Origin: Paenibacillus thiaminolyticus
GTDB taxonomy: Bacteria > Bacillota > Bacilli > Paenibacillales > Paenibacillaceae
DNA length: 64,000 bases
Assembly (NCBI RefSeq): GCF_007066085.1
Contig: NZ_CP041405.1
Location: 1,674,001 to 1,738,000 of the forward strand
Reading direction: 5' to 3'
Position numbers and translations under genes: made by a program. Below, one piece after another: positions 44,429 to 53,006 of this stretch; positions within the stretch are counted from its first letter, which is position 1; every line of letters begins with the position of its first letter. The notes below the pieces were generated by a model. The model was not told where the DNA came from. It made no database searches and was given only the letters and a program-made list of their open reading frames with translations.

Positions 44429-44767
44429 CTACCGCAAATGAAGAATGCGCTGGGGCGGGGACAAAGATTCCGTCTGCTGCTCGAACGCGATTTCGTCCAG
44501 CTTTACGGCGCGGATTTTGATATGGATGCGAACTCGAATCTCGTAACGTGTCCTTACTCTCGCAAAAAATAGCCCGAGAAACCGTTCCGTATAGCGGGCC
44601 TCCTTCGCCGACAACACTTCGACATTCTGCGGCTCAATCTGCAGCAGCACATCGGGAATCTCCTGCGCGAGCTTCTTCTTCATGGCGGAGAGCGCCTGCT
44701 GGAAGGCTGCGGCCTTCGAATCCCCCTTCCCTTCGATCTCGATCTTCTGCTCCCATACGTGGAACAT
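44429..44767 (-). CDS. DUF4312 family protein
   Basis: A 112-residue soluble protein (EQKIEIEGKGDSKAAAFQQA, LLQIEPQNVEVLSAKEARYT, RYEIRVRIHIKI). It is predicted alpha/beta, with a basic C-terminal half, and is found with DUF4310/DUF4311 and the SFCGS protein. Its stop lies 48 bases before the DUF4311 start and its start is six bases after the SFCGS gene. Confidence 0.85.
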   Translation of the reverse strand: MFHVWEQKIEIEGKGDSKAAAFQQALSAMKKKLAQEIPDVLLQIEPQNVEVLSAKEARYTERFLGLFFARVRTRYEIRVRIHIKIRAVKLDEIAFEQQTESLSPPQRILHLR

Positions 44768-44773
44768 GACGTC

Positions 44774-45139
44774 TCACCCCCTATATTGCTGAATATAGGC
44801 TTCCGTCAGCCTTCTGCCCAGTTCCTCCACATCCATGAAGCCGAAGCCAATCACCTTCTTGCCATCCCGAATGGCCGTGACGCCCGCATCAATGGAACGC
44901 AGGCCGAACTCCATCGGATACTTATATTTCGTATTGGCCGTAACCGCTCCGGCTCCCCCGCTGCCGCAGAACGAAATGCCGAAATCCGCCTGCTCCGCGT
45001 GCATCACGTCGCCGACCTTCATGTCCGCCCCTACGCCCGGGATGAGGATCGCTTCCCCGCCGGCCGCCTCTACTCCCTTCGCGACTTGCTGTCCTTTACC
45101 CAGACGATCTCCAATCACGACTTTCACTTTGTTCTCCAT
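44774..45139 (-). CDS. SFCGS family glycine-rich protein
   Basis: A 121-residue soluble protein containing the name-giving motif in DFGISFCGSGGAGAVTANT, after VVIGDRLGKGQQVAKGVEAA. The cysteine sits in a glycine-rich loop resembling a phosphate or active-site loop, similar in spirit to the P-loop cysteine of PTS EIIB domains, though I cannot show homology. ATG 45139 has GAGGTG upstream. Confidence 0.87.
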   Translation of the reverse strand: MENKVKVVIGDRLGKGQQVAKGVEAAGGEAILIPGVGADMKVGDVMHAEQADFGISFCGSGGAGAVTANTKYKYPMEFGLRSIDAGVTAIRDGKKVIGFGFMDVEELGRRLTEAYIQQYRG

Positions 45140-45154
45140 CGTATTCACCTCTTC

Positions 45155-45538
45155 TTATTGATTCCTGGCAGCTTCGAAATGAACCGTCAAATAAAACACT
45201 TCCGCATCATCAATCGCTTGCTCCGCGAACTCCCCGTAACTTCGCAGCGTCCGGTGACTCAGCTGTACCAGTTGCGGACTGACCTCGTCCAACATCGATT
45301 CCTCCAGCTCGGGCAACGGCTCTCCTTGCTTCAGCCTGCGGGCGAACCCGAGCAAATGGATGGCAATGACGAGCAGACGGTCATCCGTCAGCGGCAAGCC
45401 AATCCGTTCACTATCTGCCAGCAGGCCGTACAGCATGGGCCGCAGCTCTCCCAGTTCGTCTGGGTCTGCCTTCGTCTTGGCGGGAATGTCATGAAGTATT
45501 CGTTCGACTCTATCCATCTGCTGATCGCTCTCCATCAT
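45155..45538 (-). CDS. PRD domain protein
   Basis: A 127-residue protein consisting mainly of one PTS regulation domain (ERIGLPLTDDRLLVIAIHLL with the conserved H, SPQLVQLSHRTLRSYG). PRDs are phosphorylated on histidine by HPr or EIIB. It overlaps the end of the large PRD regulator gene by 29 bases, suggesting coupled translation and a shared regulatory job. Confidence 0.85.
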   Translation of the reverse strand: MMESDQQMDRVERILHDIPAKTKADPDELGELRPMLYGLLADSERIGLPLTDDRLLVIAIHLLGFARRLKQGEPLPELEESMLDEVSPQLVQLSHRTLRSYGEFAEQAIDDAEVFYLTVHFEAARNQ

Positions 45539-47426
45539 TCAAGTTGTCGTTGTACGCTTCCAAATATCTGAGAATGGCAAAAACCTCTTCCTCTGAAGCG
45601 CTTACATTTCGTTCTCTAAGCATCTGTTCAATCTCAACCTTCATCGTCCGCTGCGCTTCATCCAATATCGGAAGCTCCCTGCTAACCGCAAAGGATCGCC
45701 CGCATGCGGCGCGGTTCACCATTAACATAAGGTGAAGCCGCAGTCCTTCCTCCCGCTCCGGCGACAGATAGCGCTTGAAGCGCGCGATGACAGCTCTTGA
45801 CAATTCATAGCCCGTATAGATCACATCGCGAATGCGGCTTTCCAGGCTCCCATCACACGAAGGATGCGTCTTCGCATCGCCGAAGATATGCCCGCTGCGT
45901 TCCGTGTGTGCCGTGCCGCGATTCAATCGGCCAAGCTGCATTCGAATCGCCTCGACATCCCTGGTTCCCGGAATCGAATGTACGACGACGACCGGAACTT
46001 CGGCCGCTACGGGCAAGTTGCTAATGATCAAATCGACTTCGATGTTCTGAAGCACCTTCCTGACATCCATCACCGAGCAAGTGGCGACGAACCGGATATG
46101 CTTCAACTCGCTCTCGATAACGGTGGTGAGCAGTTGGGCCGTTCCCCTTCCTGTACCGCACACTGCCAGCGCTCTCCACCTGTGCTGATCGATCCGGCGC
46201 TCATACGCCGTCTGGAAATGCAGCACGATGAACGCAATATCCCCATCGGTAAGAAAGATCTGATGCTCGCGAAGCACGTTCGTGCACGCCGCCTTGACAT
46301 GCCGGAACATCGTCTTGTACTTCAACATCACATCCTTCGTCAACGGATTCGGATCGGCAACCCCCAGGCTGTGCTTCGAGATGCGGCTCGACATATGTGC
46401 GAACAGACTGTTCAACAAATCCGGATTGTCTTGGAGCGGGAATTGCATCTCTCGCTCCACATGCCGAATCAACTCCATCGTGAGCACATACACATCGGGA
46501 AGCGGCTTTTGTTGTCCGCCTTGGGCTTGCGGAGCGGCAAGCCCTTCCGCTTGCAAGCCGATGAACCACAGATCGCCGTCCGTGAAGGATATCGGATACC
46601 GTTCCGACAATGGCTTCAGTCCCATTCGAATAATAGAATGGATCATCAGTCTGTTCTGCGGGGCGCCGGCGCAATCCGCCGGCAGCGGGTACCCTGAACC
46701 GCTTGCCGATCGGCATCTCTGAATGGCAATGCACAGCCGGATAAAAACCCCGATCATGACGCGATCAGACAACGTTGCCCCAAGCTCCCGCTCGATATCC
46801 CGCACGATGTTCGCTACTAGCACGAACAGCATATTCACGTCGACAACGGACTCAAGCAAGCGCTCCAACACATTGACGGCGAACGTGTCTGGCTTTCTCC
46901 GCAGCGCAACGCCCTGAACGATCTGCAGCATATCGGCTTGATCCAGTTGCTCATAAATAACGTTTTCCAATACGGCACGACGCTCCTGCTCGCCAGCCTT
47001 CAGCTTGATGCCGCGCCGCGTACGCTCAATCGCAAGCCGATGTTCCGCGAGAAGGTCCTCAGCCAGCGCCACATCCGACACAATTGTATTGCGGGTGACA
47101 TCATACCGTGTGCAGAACCGCCCGATAGGGATGGGTTCATCGCCGAGCAGCAAATCAAGCATGAGACAGGCCATCCGCTCCTGTTGGCTAATGAAGACGC
47201 CTTCACCCGCTTCATCCAGCCTGTGAAGCAGCGCCGTCTGCGCCGCATGGCCGCATTCCAGCCATATCCCTTTGCTTGGGCTTGAATGCAGCGGCATCCC
47301 CTGCTCCTTCAGCCACATGCGAATCGCTTCCAGATCGTACTTGATCGAGCGCTCGCTCACCTCGTACATGGCGGCCAATTCTTTAATGTGGAGCGGCGTA
47401 TTCACGAACATCAACTTCTTAAGCAA
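45510..47426 (-). CDS. BglG/MtlR-type PRD transcriptional activator or antiterminator
   Basis: A regulator of about 640 residues. Two helix-turn-helix domains (FVNTPLHIKELAAMYEVSER, CTRYDVTRNTIVSDVALAED), two PRDs (residues about 190-420), an EIIB-like domain (RALAVCGTGRGTAQLLTTVI, cysteine in the P-loop) and a C-terminal part follow the MtlR/LicR layout. The annotated start is TTG at 47426, but the HTH seems to begin about nine residues earlier (ALSTRSRSLLKKL) and no ATG, GTG or TTG lies there; AAGGAGTGAT precedes an in-frame ATC (47453) and CTG (47447). The real start may be non-canonical, or a small frameshift separates an ATG at 47460. Confidence 0.85.
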   Translation of the reverse strand: MLKKLMFVNTPLHIKELAAMYEVSERSIKYDLEAIRMWLKEQGMPLHSSPSKGIWLECGHAAQTALLHRLDEAGEGVFISQQERMACLMLDLLLGDEPIPIGRFCTRYDVTRNTIVSDVALAEDLLAEHRLAIERTRRGIKLKAGEQERRAVLENVIYEQLDQADMLQIVQGVALRRKPDTFAVNVLERLLESVVDVNMLFVLVANIVRDIERELGATLSDRVMIGVFIRLCIAIQRCRSASGSGYPLPADCAGAPQNRLMIHSIIRMGLKPLSERYPISFTDGDLWFIGLQAEGLAAPQAQGGQQKPLPDVYVLTMELIRHVEREMQFPLQDNPDLLNSLFAHMSSRISKHSLGVADPNPLTKDVMLKYKTMFRHVKAACTNVLREHQIFLTDGDIAFIVLHFQTAYERRIDQHRWRALAVCGTGRGTAQLLTTVIESELKHIRFVATCSVMDVRKVLQNIEVDLIISNLPVAAEVPVVVVHSIPGTRDVEAIRMQLGRLNRGTAHTERSGHIFGDAKTHPSCDGSLESRIRDVIYTGYELSRAVIARFKRYLSPEREEGLRLHLMLMVNRAACGRSFAVSRELPILDEAQRTMKVEIEQMLRERNVSASEEEVFAILRYLEAYNDNLNDGERSADG

Positions 47427-47493
47427 GCTTCGAGAACGCGTTGACAGTGCGATACCGCATCACTCCTTATCGCCTGCTGGCGGCACGAATCCA

Positions 47494-47754
47494 TCATGCC
47501 TCCAGTACCGACTCCAGCACGGCCGCGAGCGCCTCTACCGCTTCCGCTTCTTGCTCGCCATTCGCTTCGACAATGACCTGATCGCCCTGCTGGAGCGATA
47601 GTGACAAAATGCCGACAATGCTCTTGGCGTTGGCCGCCTTCTCGCCTTTAAGGAGGCGAATATCGCATGGAAACGCTTTTGCTTGTTTCATTAACGCTCC
47701 GGCTGGCCTGGAATGAATCCCAAGCGGATTCACGATCGTGACCTGCTTATCCAT
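47494..47754 (-). CDS. HPr family phosphocarrier protein
   Basis: An 86-residue HPr paralogue from ATG 47754 with GGAGGG upstream. The active histidine is in VNPLGIHSRPAGALMKQAKA and the regulatory serine region is ANAKSIVGILSLSL. The general HPr lies in ptsHI; this copy heads the PRD/DUF43xx unit and probably serves that system only. Confidence 0.9.
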   Translation of the reverse strand: MDKQVTIVNPLGIHSRPAGALMKQAKAFPCDIRLLKGEKAANAKSIVGILSLSLQQGDQVIVEANGEQEAEAVEALAAVLESVLEA

Positions 47755-48070
47755 TATGTGTCCCTCCTGTACGCAGTCTTGATCTGTCAATGAGTTCGCA
47801 ACCGCCACGATATGTTCTTCTTCCCTGCTTTAACGGTATCGCACATCCAAGCCGCTGCCAAGATTCAACCTTTTGCACTGTTCATCGGGAGGCAAATTGA
47901 ACATCTCCGGAGAGGCGCGGACGGAGCACTGGAGCGTGAAGAGGAAGACCCCGGGACGGACAACAACAAAAAGACAGAAGCCGCCTCGTCCGCGCTGCCC
48001 GATGCCAGCACGTTGAGCGGCTTCTGCCTGGCCCCATCATTCACCTCAAGTCGTGCACCGCCACGCCCTA
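47755..48070. other. Intergenic region between HPr and gntR genes
   Basis: Holds the gntR terminator and should hold the promoter of the HPr-to-DUF4310 unit. A partial sigma-54-like TGGCA/TTGG pair was considered but has the wrong spacing. No gene is seen. Confidence 0.5.
47965..48025 (-). terminator. Terminator after gntR
   Basis: AGAAGCCGC (47976-47984) pairs with GCGGCTTCT (48017-48025); on the minus strand GTCTTTTTGTTGTT follows. Confidence 0.75.
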
Positions 48071-48784
48071 TTAGCCGTCGTAATTCACGACATAAGAATG
48101 AAGAGCCGTATGATAATACCCTACGCTATATTCGATTAGCATGCCGTTCACGTCATAAGAATACCGGGAGCGCCGCAAGAGCGGCACGTCCGCTCCTACG
48201 CCAAGCACCGCCCTGGCCGCGGGCGGCGCCGTCGTCACGGCGAACTCGTCCTTGTACTGGCCGAGTTCGATATCCTGCTCCTCCAGCCATTCATACAGCG
48301 ATTGCCCGTCCAGTTCCGACAGATCGAGCGCTCCGGCCTGATGCGACAAATAGTGAGTAAAGTGGATGTACGGCGAACCGTCAAGATCATAGACCCGCTC
48401 GATGCATAGGCAGTTCGCCCCGAACAAGCGGCAAGGAGCGGTTCCCTCCTCGGCGTGGATGACTTCCGCCCTCACGACCCGTTTATGAATCCGGTGGCCC
48501 TCCTCGACCAAAATTTCCGTAAACCGCTTCCATTTGGACAGCTTTGAGGCAGACGTATTGCGAATGACCTTGGTGCCTTTCCCGCTGCTTTTCTCTACAT
48601 ACCCTTCCTGCACCAGTTCAATGATGGCGTTGCGTACCGTTATTTTGCTGACCTGGAATTCTTCTTCCAGCTGAGGCTCTGACGGAATATTCGTGCCGAG
48701 CGGATAGACGCCGTGCAAAATGCGCTCGCGCAAAACATTTCTTACCTGTACATACAAAGGACGTTTGTTCCGTGACAGTTTCAA
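48071..48784 (-). CDS. GntR/HutC family transcriptional regulator
   Basis: A 237-residue regulator with an N-terminal winged helix (YVQVRNVLRERILHGVYPLG, VSKITVRNAIIELVQEGYVE) and a C-terminal UTRA effector domain (CIERVYDLDGSPYIHFTHYL). UTRA domains bind sugar phosphates or amino-sugar derivatives. It closes the catabolic unit begun by the metallohydrolase gene, whose promoter has two copies of a CAAACATTATAATGTTTG-like palindrome, the likely target. Confidence 0.9.
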   Translation of the reverse strand: MKLSRNKRPLYVQVRNVLRERILHGVYPLGTNIPSEPQLEEEFQVSKITVRNAIIELVQEGYVEKSSGKGTKVIRNTSASKLSKWKRFTEILVEEGHRIHKRVVRAEVIHAEEGTAPCRLFGANCLCIERVYDLDGSPYIHFTHYLSHQAGALDLSELDGQSLYEWLEEQDIELGQYKDEFAVTTAPPAARAVLGVGADVPLLRRSRYSYDVNGMLIEYSVGYYHTALHSYVVNYDG

Positions 48785-48823
48785 GACTACGGCCTGCCTT
48801 TCCTTTACTTGCTGTGCTTCCCC

Positions 48824-49852
48824 TTATCTCTCGACGTCGATCCCGGACTCTTCCATCGCCCGCATCACTTCCTGCTCGGCCGCCATCGGCGTGTCGCCTT
48901 CGATCGTATGCGCCAGCATGCTGGAGGCGGCGGCGAACCTTACCGTCCGCTCCGGCGGGAAGCCGCGGAATTCGCCATGCAGGATGCCGCATGTATAGGC
49001 ATCCCCCGCGCCAATCCGATCATGTACCGCGAAGGTTAACGGTTCGGCATAATACAATGAGTCCCGCTTATACAAAAAGCCCTGCAGCGAATGCGTCTGA
49101 CTGTCCACAATCGTGCGATGGGTGCCTGCGATGACGGAAATATTATACTGCTTGGCCACCTGGGGAATCAATTCCTCCGCCTGTTCCCGCCGTCCGGTCT
49201 TCCCGCTCTTCATGTTCAGCGTCAGCATCGCATCCTTTTCGTTCATCATGACGATATCTGCCAGCTGCAGCATCTCCTCATAATGGGGCTTGGCCTTCAC
49301 ATGCCCGCCTTCCCCCCAATGCGCCGGGCGGTAGTTGCAATCGAAGATGACGAGCCCTCCCGCAGCCTTGACGGCGGCTGCCAATGCCTTCATATGGCGG
49401 CGGACGCCATCGTTCATCGCCAGGGCAATGCCGCAGACATGAACGGCGTCGATCCCGTTCGCGATACCGGCATACGGATACGCATCTTCCGGAGCGGTAT
49501 TGAAGCTGCTTCCCAGCCGATCCGTATACGTGACGCGCCCGGGGCGCGCCCCGAACCCCTTTTCGTAGAAGTACATTCCTATATATTTCCCGCCGCGGGC
49601 AAGATAAGACGTGCCGATGCCGAGCTTGCGCAGTTGCGACTCTGCCGCTTCGCCCAGCGGATTATCCGGCAGCCTCGATACCAGATAGGCCTTATGCCCG
49701 AAGCGGGCAAGCTGCGAACTGACATTGACGCCCGTGCCCGAGAACGAATAATCGAGCCGGCTGGCTTGGCTTAACCGCTCCACTCCAGGCACGCTTAACC
49801 GCATCATCACCTCTCCGAAGGCCGCGATCTTTGTGGGAGTCCAATCAGGCAT
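48824..49852 (-). CDS. kdgK: PfkB family sugar kinase, probable 2-dehydro-3-deoxygluconokinase
   Basis: A 342-residue ribokinase-fold enzyme. N-terminal IAAFGEVMMRLSVPG and the substrate loop SGTGVNVSSQLARFG are present, and the C-terminal ATP/catalytic motif is VHDRIGAGDAYTCGILHG with the base D. KDG-kinase-type members phosphorylate 2-keto-3-deoxygluconate, and the adjacent, eight-base-overlapping gene is a KDGP aldolase, which would use the product. Confidence 0.88.
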   Translation of the reverse strand: MPDWTPTKIAAFGEVMMRLSVPGVERLSQASRLDYSFSGTGVNVSSQLARFGHKAYLVSRLPDNPLGEAAESQLRKLGIGTSYLARGGKYIGMYFYEKGFGARPGRVTYTDRLGSSFNTAPEDAYPYAGIANGIDAVHVCGIALAMNDGVRRHMKALAAAVKAAGGLVIFDCNYRPAHWGEGGHVKAKPHYEEMLQLADIVMMNEKDAMLTLNMKSGKTGRREQAEELIPQVAKQYNISVIAGTHRTIVDSQTHSLQGFLYKRDSLYYAEPLTFAVHDRIGAGDAYTCGILHGEFRGFPPERTVRFAAASSMLAHTIEGDTPMAAEQEVMRAMEESGIDVER

Positions 49853-50600
49853 AATAATCGACCCATTTCTTCATAGTCGTATACAAGACGCGCATATCCT
49901 CAACCTTCGTCTTGCCGGTTGCCTTATCGATGATGGAAGAGTAGACATGCGGAATGACGACCGGCACATTCGCTTCGAGCGCAATGCGGAGAATCGCTTC
50001 GAAGTTGTCCAGATCGATTCCGCCGGTCGGCTCCAGCGCAAAGCATTCTTCGCCGCATGCCTTCGCCACGGCGCGCAGTTCGTCCTCGCAAGCAAGGCCA
50101 TTCATCGGAAAATATTTAAGCGCATTGCCGCCCATATCGCGCACCAGAGCAATAGCGCTCTTGATCGGAACGACCGCTTGATCTGCTTGTTCGGCGCTTA
50201 CAGGACCCGTTGAAATATTGACGTAACCGACTTGCCCGGCAGGCGACACCAAGCTGTTGATCCAGGAGTCCTTGCCATCGAGATTGGCGCGGGTTGCGCC
50301 TACCGAAGGGAATACCTGGTTAATGTGCGTCCCCCCGTAATGCTTCGCGATCTCCGCGACTACTGCCGCTTGGCGATTGTCGCCGGCTCCGAGCCCAATC
50401 GATACGGCCTCGTCAATCGCTGCACCGTACTCCTTCATCGCCTCGACGGCGGCCTCGACAGTCGAATAGTTTTTGGACAGGACGCCGACCAGCACATGTC
50501 CTTCCGCCGCATCGAACACTTCCTTCGCATTCTCTACGCTGTTGGCGAGCACATTCAGCGCCGCGCGTCCTTTGTACAACCGTTTATCCATCTTAGACAT
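49845..50600 (-). CDS. dgaF: 2-dehydro-3-deoxy-6-phosphogluconate aldolase, DgaF type
   Basis: A 251-residue aldolase of the DgaF (KDGP aldolase family) group, which splits KDG-6-phosphate into pyruvate and glyceraldehyde-3-phosphate. Key blocks are LVGVLSKNYSTVEAAVEAMK, GGTHINQVFPSVGATRAN, the lysine of GGNALKYFPMNG (Schiff base candidate) and CFALEPTGGIDLDNFEAIL. It overlaps dgaE and the kinase gene by eight bases each. Confidence 0.88.
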   Translation of the reverse strand: MSKMDKRLYKGRAALNVLANSVENAKEVFDAAEGHVLVGVLSKNYSTVEAAVEAMKEYGAAIDEAVSIGLGAGDNRQAAVVAEIAKHYGGTHINQVFPSVGATRANLDGKDSWINSLVSPAGQVGYVNISTGPVSAEQADQAVVPIKSAIALVRDMGGNALKYFPMNGLACEDELRAVAKACGEECFALEPTGGIDLDNFEAILRIALEANVPVVIPHVYSSIIDKATGKTKVEDMRVLYTTMKKWVDYYA

Positions 50601-51711
50601 GAGCAGTTCCTCCCGCTAATTTACGAATTTGTGACGTGATGACGTCGATGTCGTCCCCCATGAGCGGGCGCGGATCGATATCGAAATAGCCTTGTCTTGC
50701 CCCGTAGTCGCGCGTATAGATCGCGATCTCTCCCGATTTCAAGCCTTCTACGACGTCTGTGGCCATCGTGCCGGCAAGCGCGGAATCGATCTGAATGCGC
50801 GCACGGTATATGGCCCGGCCCGCTTCGTCTTGAACGATCGTACACGTGACGCCTTCGAGTTCATTCAGTGGCATCAGTTGGGCAAGCGTCTCTTTCTCCT
50901 GCTCGCTCTTGTCTTCCTTCACCATATATTCGTCTAATGCCTGCAGCAATCCGAATACCGACTCTTTGCCGACCTTCATGCTCCGACCGATGCCATGCAG
51001 TTGGGTCTTCACCCATTCCACAGCCTGCCGCTTGCCCGCCACGATGCCCGTCGTCGGTCCCTCGATTGCCTTCGAACCGCTGTAGATCGCCAGATCGGAT
51101 ACCTTCACATATTTCTGCAAATCTTCCTCTGCAGCCGCATCGACGATGAGCGGCACCCGGTTGCGCTGCGCCACTTCCCATGCTTCTTCGACCGAAATCA
51201 TATTTTTTTGTACAGCATGATGGGATTTCACATAGAGAATAGCCGCCGTCTTCTCATGAATCGCGTCCTCGATATGTTCGGCCCTGCCTTCATTCGCATA
51301 ACCGGCTTCCACTAGCTTGCCGCCACCCAGATAGACCATGGTCTCTATGGGAGCGCCGTATTGCACATTGTGGCCTTTCAGAATAAGAATCTCGTTCTTC
51401 TCGATCGGATCCTGATGCAGGCGAAGGCTGCGGCGGCGCTCCCCTTGCGTCACGATGCCCGCAACCGACAGCGCGATTCCGCTCGATGCCGAATTCACAA
51501 TGACGGCCGCTTCGGAACCGATGAGCCTAGCGGCATAGCTGCCTGCCTTATCGACGAGATCGGCAATTTCCACATAGCTCTGCGCGCCGATCTTCATCGC
51601 CTCCATCACCGTGTCCGTCGCCGCGGATACGCCTAGGATACTCATGCGGCCGCTGGCATTAATGACCCGCTTCAGTCCGTACTTCACATGCAACGTACTT
51701 GCCATTTGCAT
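50593..51711 (-). CDS. dgaE: DgaE family PLP-dependent ammonia-lyase
   Basis: A 372-residue fold-type I pyridoxal-phosphate enzyme related to selenocysteine synthase. The cofactor lysine is in LAIYSGSKAIEGPTTGIVAG and the N-terminal KYGLKRVINASGRMSILGVS is conserved. Salmonella DgaE deaminates D-glucosaminate-6-phosphate to KDG-6-phosphate. Here a KDG kinase is also present, so the substrate might be a non-phosphorylated or differently modified amino-sugar acid. Its 5' end overlaps the metallohydrolase gene by 53 bases. Confidence 0.88.
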   Translation of the reverse strand: MQMASTLHVKYGLKRVINASGRMSILGVSAATDTVMEAMKIGAQSYVEIADLVDKAGSYAARLIGSEAAVIVNSASSGIALSVAGIVTQGERRRSLRLHQDPIEKNEILILKGHNVQYGAPIETMVYLGGGKLVEAGYANEGRAEHIEDAIHEKTAAILYVKSHHAVQKNMISVEEAWEVAQRNRVPLIVDAAAEEDLQKYVKVSDLAIYSGSKAIEGPTTGIVAGKRQAVEWVKTQLHGIGRSMKVGKESVFGLLQALDEYMVKEDKSEQEKETLAQLMPLNELEGVTCTIVQDEAGRAIYRARIQIDSALAGTMATDVVEGLKSGEIAIYTRDYGARQGYFDIDPRPLMGDDIDVITSQIRKLAGGTAHV

Positions 51712-52798
51712 ACACTCCCTTAGCTACAAGATGTTGATGCCCGATGCGGACATCGCCTTCCGAATCCGTCAGCTCTATCGGTTCATTCCGCACTTCGAAT
51801 AGCGTCAGATGGGCCCGATCCCCTATTTGTATCCGGCCCAGCTCCGGTTTCCTGAGCCAATCCGCCGCATTAACCGTCACAGACGCGATGACCTCTGCCA
51901 GCGAATAACCCAGATACAGGAACTTCGACATGACGCGGGCCAAGCTGTATACTGGACCATTCAGCCGGTTGCCGCGGTAAATGTCCGAGCTGATCGTATG
52001 GAGCGGAATACGATGCCGCTTGGCGGATTCTGCTGCCTTGAACGAGAAACTCGCTGTCCCATGCCCAACGTCAAGGTGTACGCCGCGCGATATCGCGTCG
52101 GTCAGCACGCGAAGCGGCTCTCCATTTTCCCGGAACAAATTATTCGCTTTGCCGTTCAAGTAATGGGTAATCACGTCATCCCGCCGCAAATAAGGAATAA
52201 TCTCTTCAATGCCGGGAGGGGCCGAGCCGATATGCACCATGACGGGAAGTCCTGTATCGTCCGACAAGGCGCGCGCTTGCTTGAGCGGTTCTATGCCGCA
52301 GTCACGCACGACGCTCCGGCTTATTCGCGCTTTGAGCCCAACAATAAAATCACGATGTTCCGCTACAGCTTCCCGCACCGCAACCGGATCGATCCAGGCA
52401 AGGTCAGACAGCTCATCCGTTCGTTTCAGCCCGATTTTGGAAATATTCAGCAGCGCCAACACATTCGTAACAGCCTGTTCCGCATTCGCCCTCAGATCTC
52501 CAATCCGATCCGCCCCCATGCTTCCGGCATCGACGACAGTCGTAACGCCTTGCTCCACGCCAATCTTGTCAATCGCATCGCCATAAGGATCGAACTCTTC
52601 AAAGGCATGAACATGCAGATCGATCCAGCCGCTGGATACGTAAGTTCCCGTATTCGTGTAATCAATAATATCGCCGCCGTGACTGGCGCCCGCTTCCGTA
52701 ATGCCGGCAATGATCCCGTCCTCGACGACCAGATCCATATCCGTCCCATCCACGCGTTTGAGGCCGCGCAGGACGATCCGCTCTGCCAAGTTGCTCAC
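51659..52798 (-). CDS. Amidohydrolase/deacetylase family metallohydrolase
   Basis: A 379-residue TIM-barrel enzyme of the amidohydrolase superfamily. Metal ligands are visible as H-x-H in SSGWIDLHVHAFEEFDPYG, a probable carboxylated lysine in DFIVGLKARISRSV, H in VMVHIGSAPPG, H in VITHYLNGKANN, and D in LDVGHGTASFSF or the later HTISSDIYRGN. The family removes acyl groups from amino acids or N-acyl sugar acids and is often next to dgaE/dgaF. It is the first gene after the operator-promoter region and has GAGGTGAGC before its ATG. Confidence 0.88.
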   Translation of the reverse strand: MSNLAERIVLRGLKRVDGTDMDLVVEDGIIAGITEAGASHGGDIIDYTNTGTYVSSGWIDLHVHAFEEFDPYGDAIDKIGVEQGVTTVVDAGSMGADRIGDLRANAEQAVTNVLALLNISKIGLKRTDELSDLAWIDPVAVREAVAEHRDFIVGLKARISRSVVRDCGIEPLKQARALSDDTGLPVMVHIGSAPPGIEEIIPYLRRDDVITHYLNGKANNLFRENGEPLRVLTDAISRGVHLDVGHGTASFSFKAAESAKRHRIPLHTISSDIYRGNRLNGPVYSLARVMSKFLYLGYSLAEVIASVTVNAADWLRKPELGRIQIGDRAHLTLFEVRNEPIELTDSEGDVRIGHQHLVAKGVYANGKYVACEVRTEAGH

Positions 52799-52839
52799 CT
52801 CATTTCGAATAATGAAGGAAATCCTTTATCGTCGATAAG

Positions 52840-52911
52840 CCAAACATTATAATGTTTGGTCTCATCGTAGCACTGCACTTCGTCTGCGTCAATATAACGT
52901 TATAATGTTTG
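52840..52911 (-). promoter_or_regulatory. Promoter bracketed by two operator palindromes (GntR candidate)
   Basis: On the minus strand -35 TTGACG (52892-52887), 17 bases, -10 TACGAT (52869-52864). Downstream of the -10 lies a perfect 20-base palindrome CCAAACATTATAATGTTTGG (52859-52840). Overlapping the upstream side of the -35 is a second copy with two mismatches in 17 bases (about 52895-52911). Two sites on either side of a promoter suggest cooperative or loop-like repression. Confidence 0.82.
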
Positions 52912-52961
52912 AATTTCCGTCAACATGCCGCCCTGTAACTGCTCCAAGCCACAATATCGTC

Positions 52962-52992
52962 AAAAAAACCCTTGCGCGGCGCACAAGGGCTA
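52962..52992 (-). terminator. Terminator of the VOC remnant
   Basis: On the minus strand CCCTTGTGCG, CCG, CGCAAGGG and seven T residues. Confidence 0.85.
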
Positions 52993-53006
52993 AGGGGCGA
53001 AACGGC

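Noticed and set aside
45864..46697. Plus-strand frame of 277 codons opposite the PRD regulator
   Set aside because: Shadow of a GC-rich conserved gene; no ribosome binding site or recognisable domain.
47880..47910. Possible sigma-54 promoter before the HPr gene
   Set aside because: On the minus strand TGGCA and TTGG are one base too close for the -24/-12 spacing and the conserved GC of the -12 box is missing.
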